Made by a program: the position numbers and the translations under genes. Shown here in pieces: positions 6,329-6,818 of a DNA stretch of 6,818 bases (its first letter is position 1; each line of letters begins with the position of its first letter). The notes beneath the pieces were generated by a model. The model made no database searches. It saw nothing but the letters and a program-made list of their open reading frames with translations, and was not told the DNA's origin. Origin of the DNA: Gammaproteobacteria bacterium (GTDB lineage Bacteria > Pseudomonadota > Gammaproteobacteria > DSM-26407). The stretch covers positions 1 through 6,818 of the forward strand of contig JAQVKR010000151.1 in the NCBI GenBank assembly GCA_028694565.1, read 5' to 3'.

Positions 6329-6338
6329 AGGGATCCCA

Positions 6339-6344
6339 ACTATA
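6339..6344 (-). promoter_or_regulatory. Candidate -10 element for glgP
   Basis: On the minus strand TATAGT matches the sigma70 -10 consensus at 5 of 6 bases and lies 55 nt upstream of the glgP ATG. No convincing -35 element is found at 16-18 nt, so it would need an activator or a different sigma factor, or be a coincidence. Confidence 0.35.
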
Positions 6345-6397
6345 CACCCGCGGGCAGCCGCCGCCCGATTCGGACCGGCCTCGCCGCAATCCACCGG

Positions 6398-6417
6398 ATT
6401 TTCTACTATTTTTATAC
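6398..6417. promoter_or_regulatory. AT-rich island between glgP and the CFAS-like gene
   Basis: Seventeen of 20 bases are A or T, striking in DNA this GC-rich. On the plus strand TACTAT (6404-6409) and TATACG (6413-6418) are possible -10 elements for the CFAS-like gene. On the minus strand TATAAA (6416-6411) is another possible -10, for glgP. None has a good -35 at normal spacing. A promoter or melting region is likely, but its direction cannot be settled from sequence. Confidence 0.4.
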
Positions 6418-6432
6418 GGTTGACGGAGATCG

Positions 6433-6444
6433 ACGCCCGGGCGT
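6433..6444. promoter_or_regulatory. 12-bp perfect palindrome, possible operator
   Basis: ACGCCCGGGCGT is self-complementary over all 12 bases. It lies 30 bp upstream of the CFAS-like start and just downstream of the AT-rich island, a position suited to a repressor site. A direct repeat TGACGG (6421-6426 and 6449-6454) flanks it. I do not recognise a known operator. Confidence 0.25.
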
Positions 6445-6474
6445 GCCGTGACGGCCCGGCGGGAGGAGGGGCTC

Positions 6475-6818
6475 ATGACCGAAACGGCCGACATTTCGTG
6501 GAAAACCGGCTACGAAAGAATGTTCCAGATGATCCGCAAGCGGGTGTCCGCCCAGGTGAGCACCCCGTTCGAGATCCGGCTGTGGGGGGATCATGTCTAC
6601 CGCTTCGGCGACGGCGCCCCCGCCGTCCGGATCTTGGTCAAGGACCGCCAGGGCCTGGCCGCGCTCGCCCGCCTGGACGAGTTGCGGATCTGCGAGGCCT
6701 ACATGGGCGGCAGCCTCGACGTGGCGGGGGACATGCTGGCGTTCGCCGGCATGCGCGGGACGCTGACCGACAGGCACCCGCTCCACGCGCTGTGGCAGCG
6801 GCTCGCCCCGCTGCTCAT
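6475..6818 (+). CDS. Cyclopropane-fatty-acyl-phospholipid synthase family protein, N-terminal part (cut by window edge)
   Basis: The frame is open to the right edge, so only the first 114 residues are visible. They resemble the N-terminal domain of the cyclopropane fatty acid synthase family. A short beta region, FEIRLWGDHVYRFGD (32-46), is followed by VRILVKDRQGLAALARLDELRICEAYMGG, spanning about 51-79. Then comes the family hallmark EAYMGGSLDVAGDM (74-87), which corresponds to the conserved EAYxxGxLDxxGD pattern. The SAM-binding methyltransferase domain that adds a methylene group across lipid double bonds lies outside the window, so activity cannot be judged. Start choice is strong: AGGAGG at 6464-6469 lies 5 nt before the ATG. 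It is divergent from glgP across a 191-bp spacer. A SAM-dependent methyltransferase paralogue of different specificity is possible. Confidence 0.78.
   Translation, partial: MTETADISWKTGYERMFQMIRKRVSAQVSTPFEIRLWGDHVYRFGDGAPAVRILVKDRQGLAALARLDELRICEAYMGGSLDVAGDMLAFAGMRGTLTDRHPLHALWQRLAPLL

Noticed and set aside
3738..6494. A minus-strand frame fused upstream of the DUF364 protein, giving an apparent 1197-residue protein
   Set aside because: The upstream portion is an out-of-frame reading of glgP. The real start is the ATG that overlaps the glgP stop.
6412..6786. A 124-codon minus-strand open frame opposite the CFAS-like gene
   Set aside because: It is antisense to a gene with an excellent Shine-Dalgarno and conserved family motif, and would cover the divergent promoter region.

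Overview
The window is very GC-rich, densely packed bacterial chromosome. It carries eight protein genes in short, often overlapping units. The genes are metabolic or housekeeping in character: glycogen phosphorylase, a zinc-free medium-chain reductase, the N-terminus of a cyclopropane-fatty-acid-synthase-like enzyme, and a GerW/YtfJ set. No phage, transposon, CRISPR, rRNA or tRNA signature is visible. The best guess is a high-GC Gram-negative bacterium, possibly a gammaproteobacterium, but no phylogenetic marker gene is present, so this assignment is weak.

Layout. (1) 49-1268, minus strand: a three-gene unit in the order GerW/YtfJ-family protein, membrane-anchored DUF2953 protein (GTG start) and an 88-residue protein. 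The last two overlap by 4 nt (ATGA). The 88-residue protein appears to carry a shortened copy of the GerW core motif. A strong hairpin at 20-45 follows the unit. (2) 1269-1367: a 99-bp divergent spacer with a perfect 7-bp inverted repeat. (3) 1368-2904, plus strand: a 353-residue quinone-oxidoreductase-like MDR enzyme, a 103-bp gap, then an unrecognised 123-residue protein. (4) 2901-6283, minus strand: glgP followed by a DUF4213/DUF364-type protein, again joined by an ATGA overlap. The last plus-strand gene of block 3 and the DUF364 gene converge and share the palindrome CTAG as overlapping stop codons. (5) 6284-6474: a 191-bp divergent spacer, the longest gene-free stretch. It holds an AT-rich island, a leader hairpin and a 12-bp palindrome. 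(6) 6475 to the right edge, plus strand: the first 114 codons of a cyclopropane-fatty-acyl-phospholipid-synthase-family protein.

How the genes relate. GlgP releases glucose-1-phosphate from glycogen, and its overlap with the DUF364 gene implies co-translation of the two. The GerW/DUF2953 pairing matches what is known from Bacillus (ytfJ/ytfI), although nothing else here suggests sporulation. The two most interesting points are the GerW-like third gene of the first unit and the tight coupling of a putative metal-chelation protein to glycogen phosphorylase. Because the DNA is so GC-rich, very long antisense open frames exist over almost every gene. I treat these as composition artefacts.
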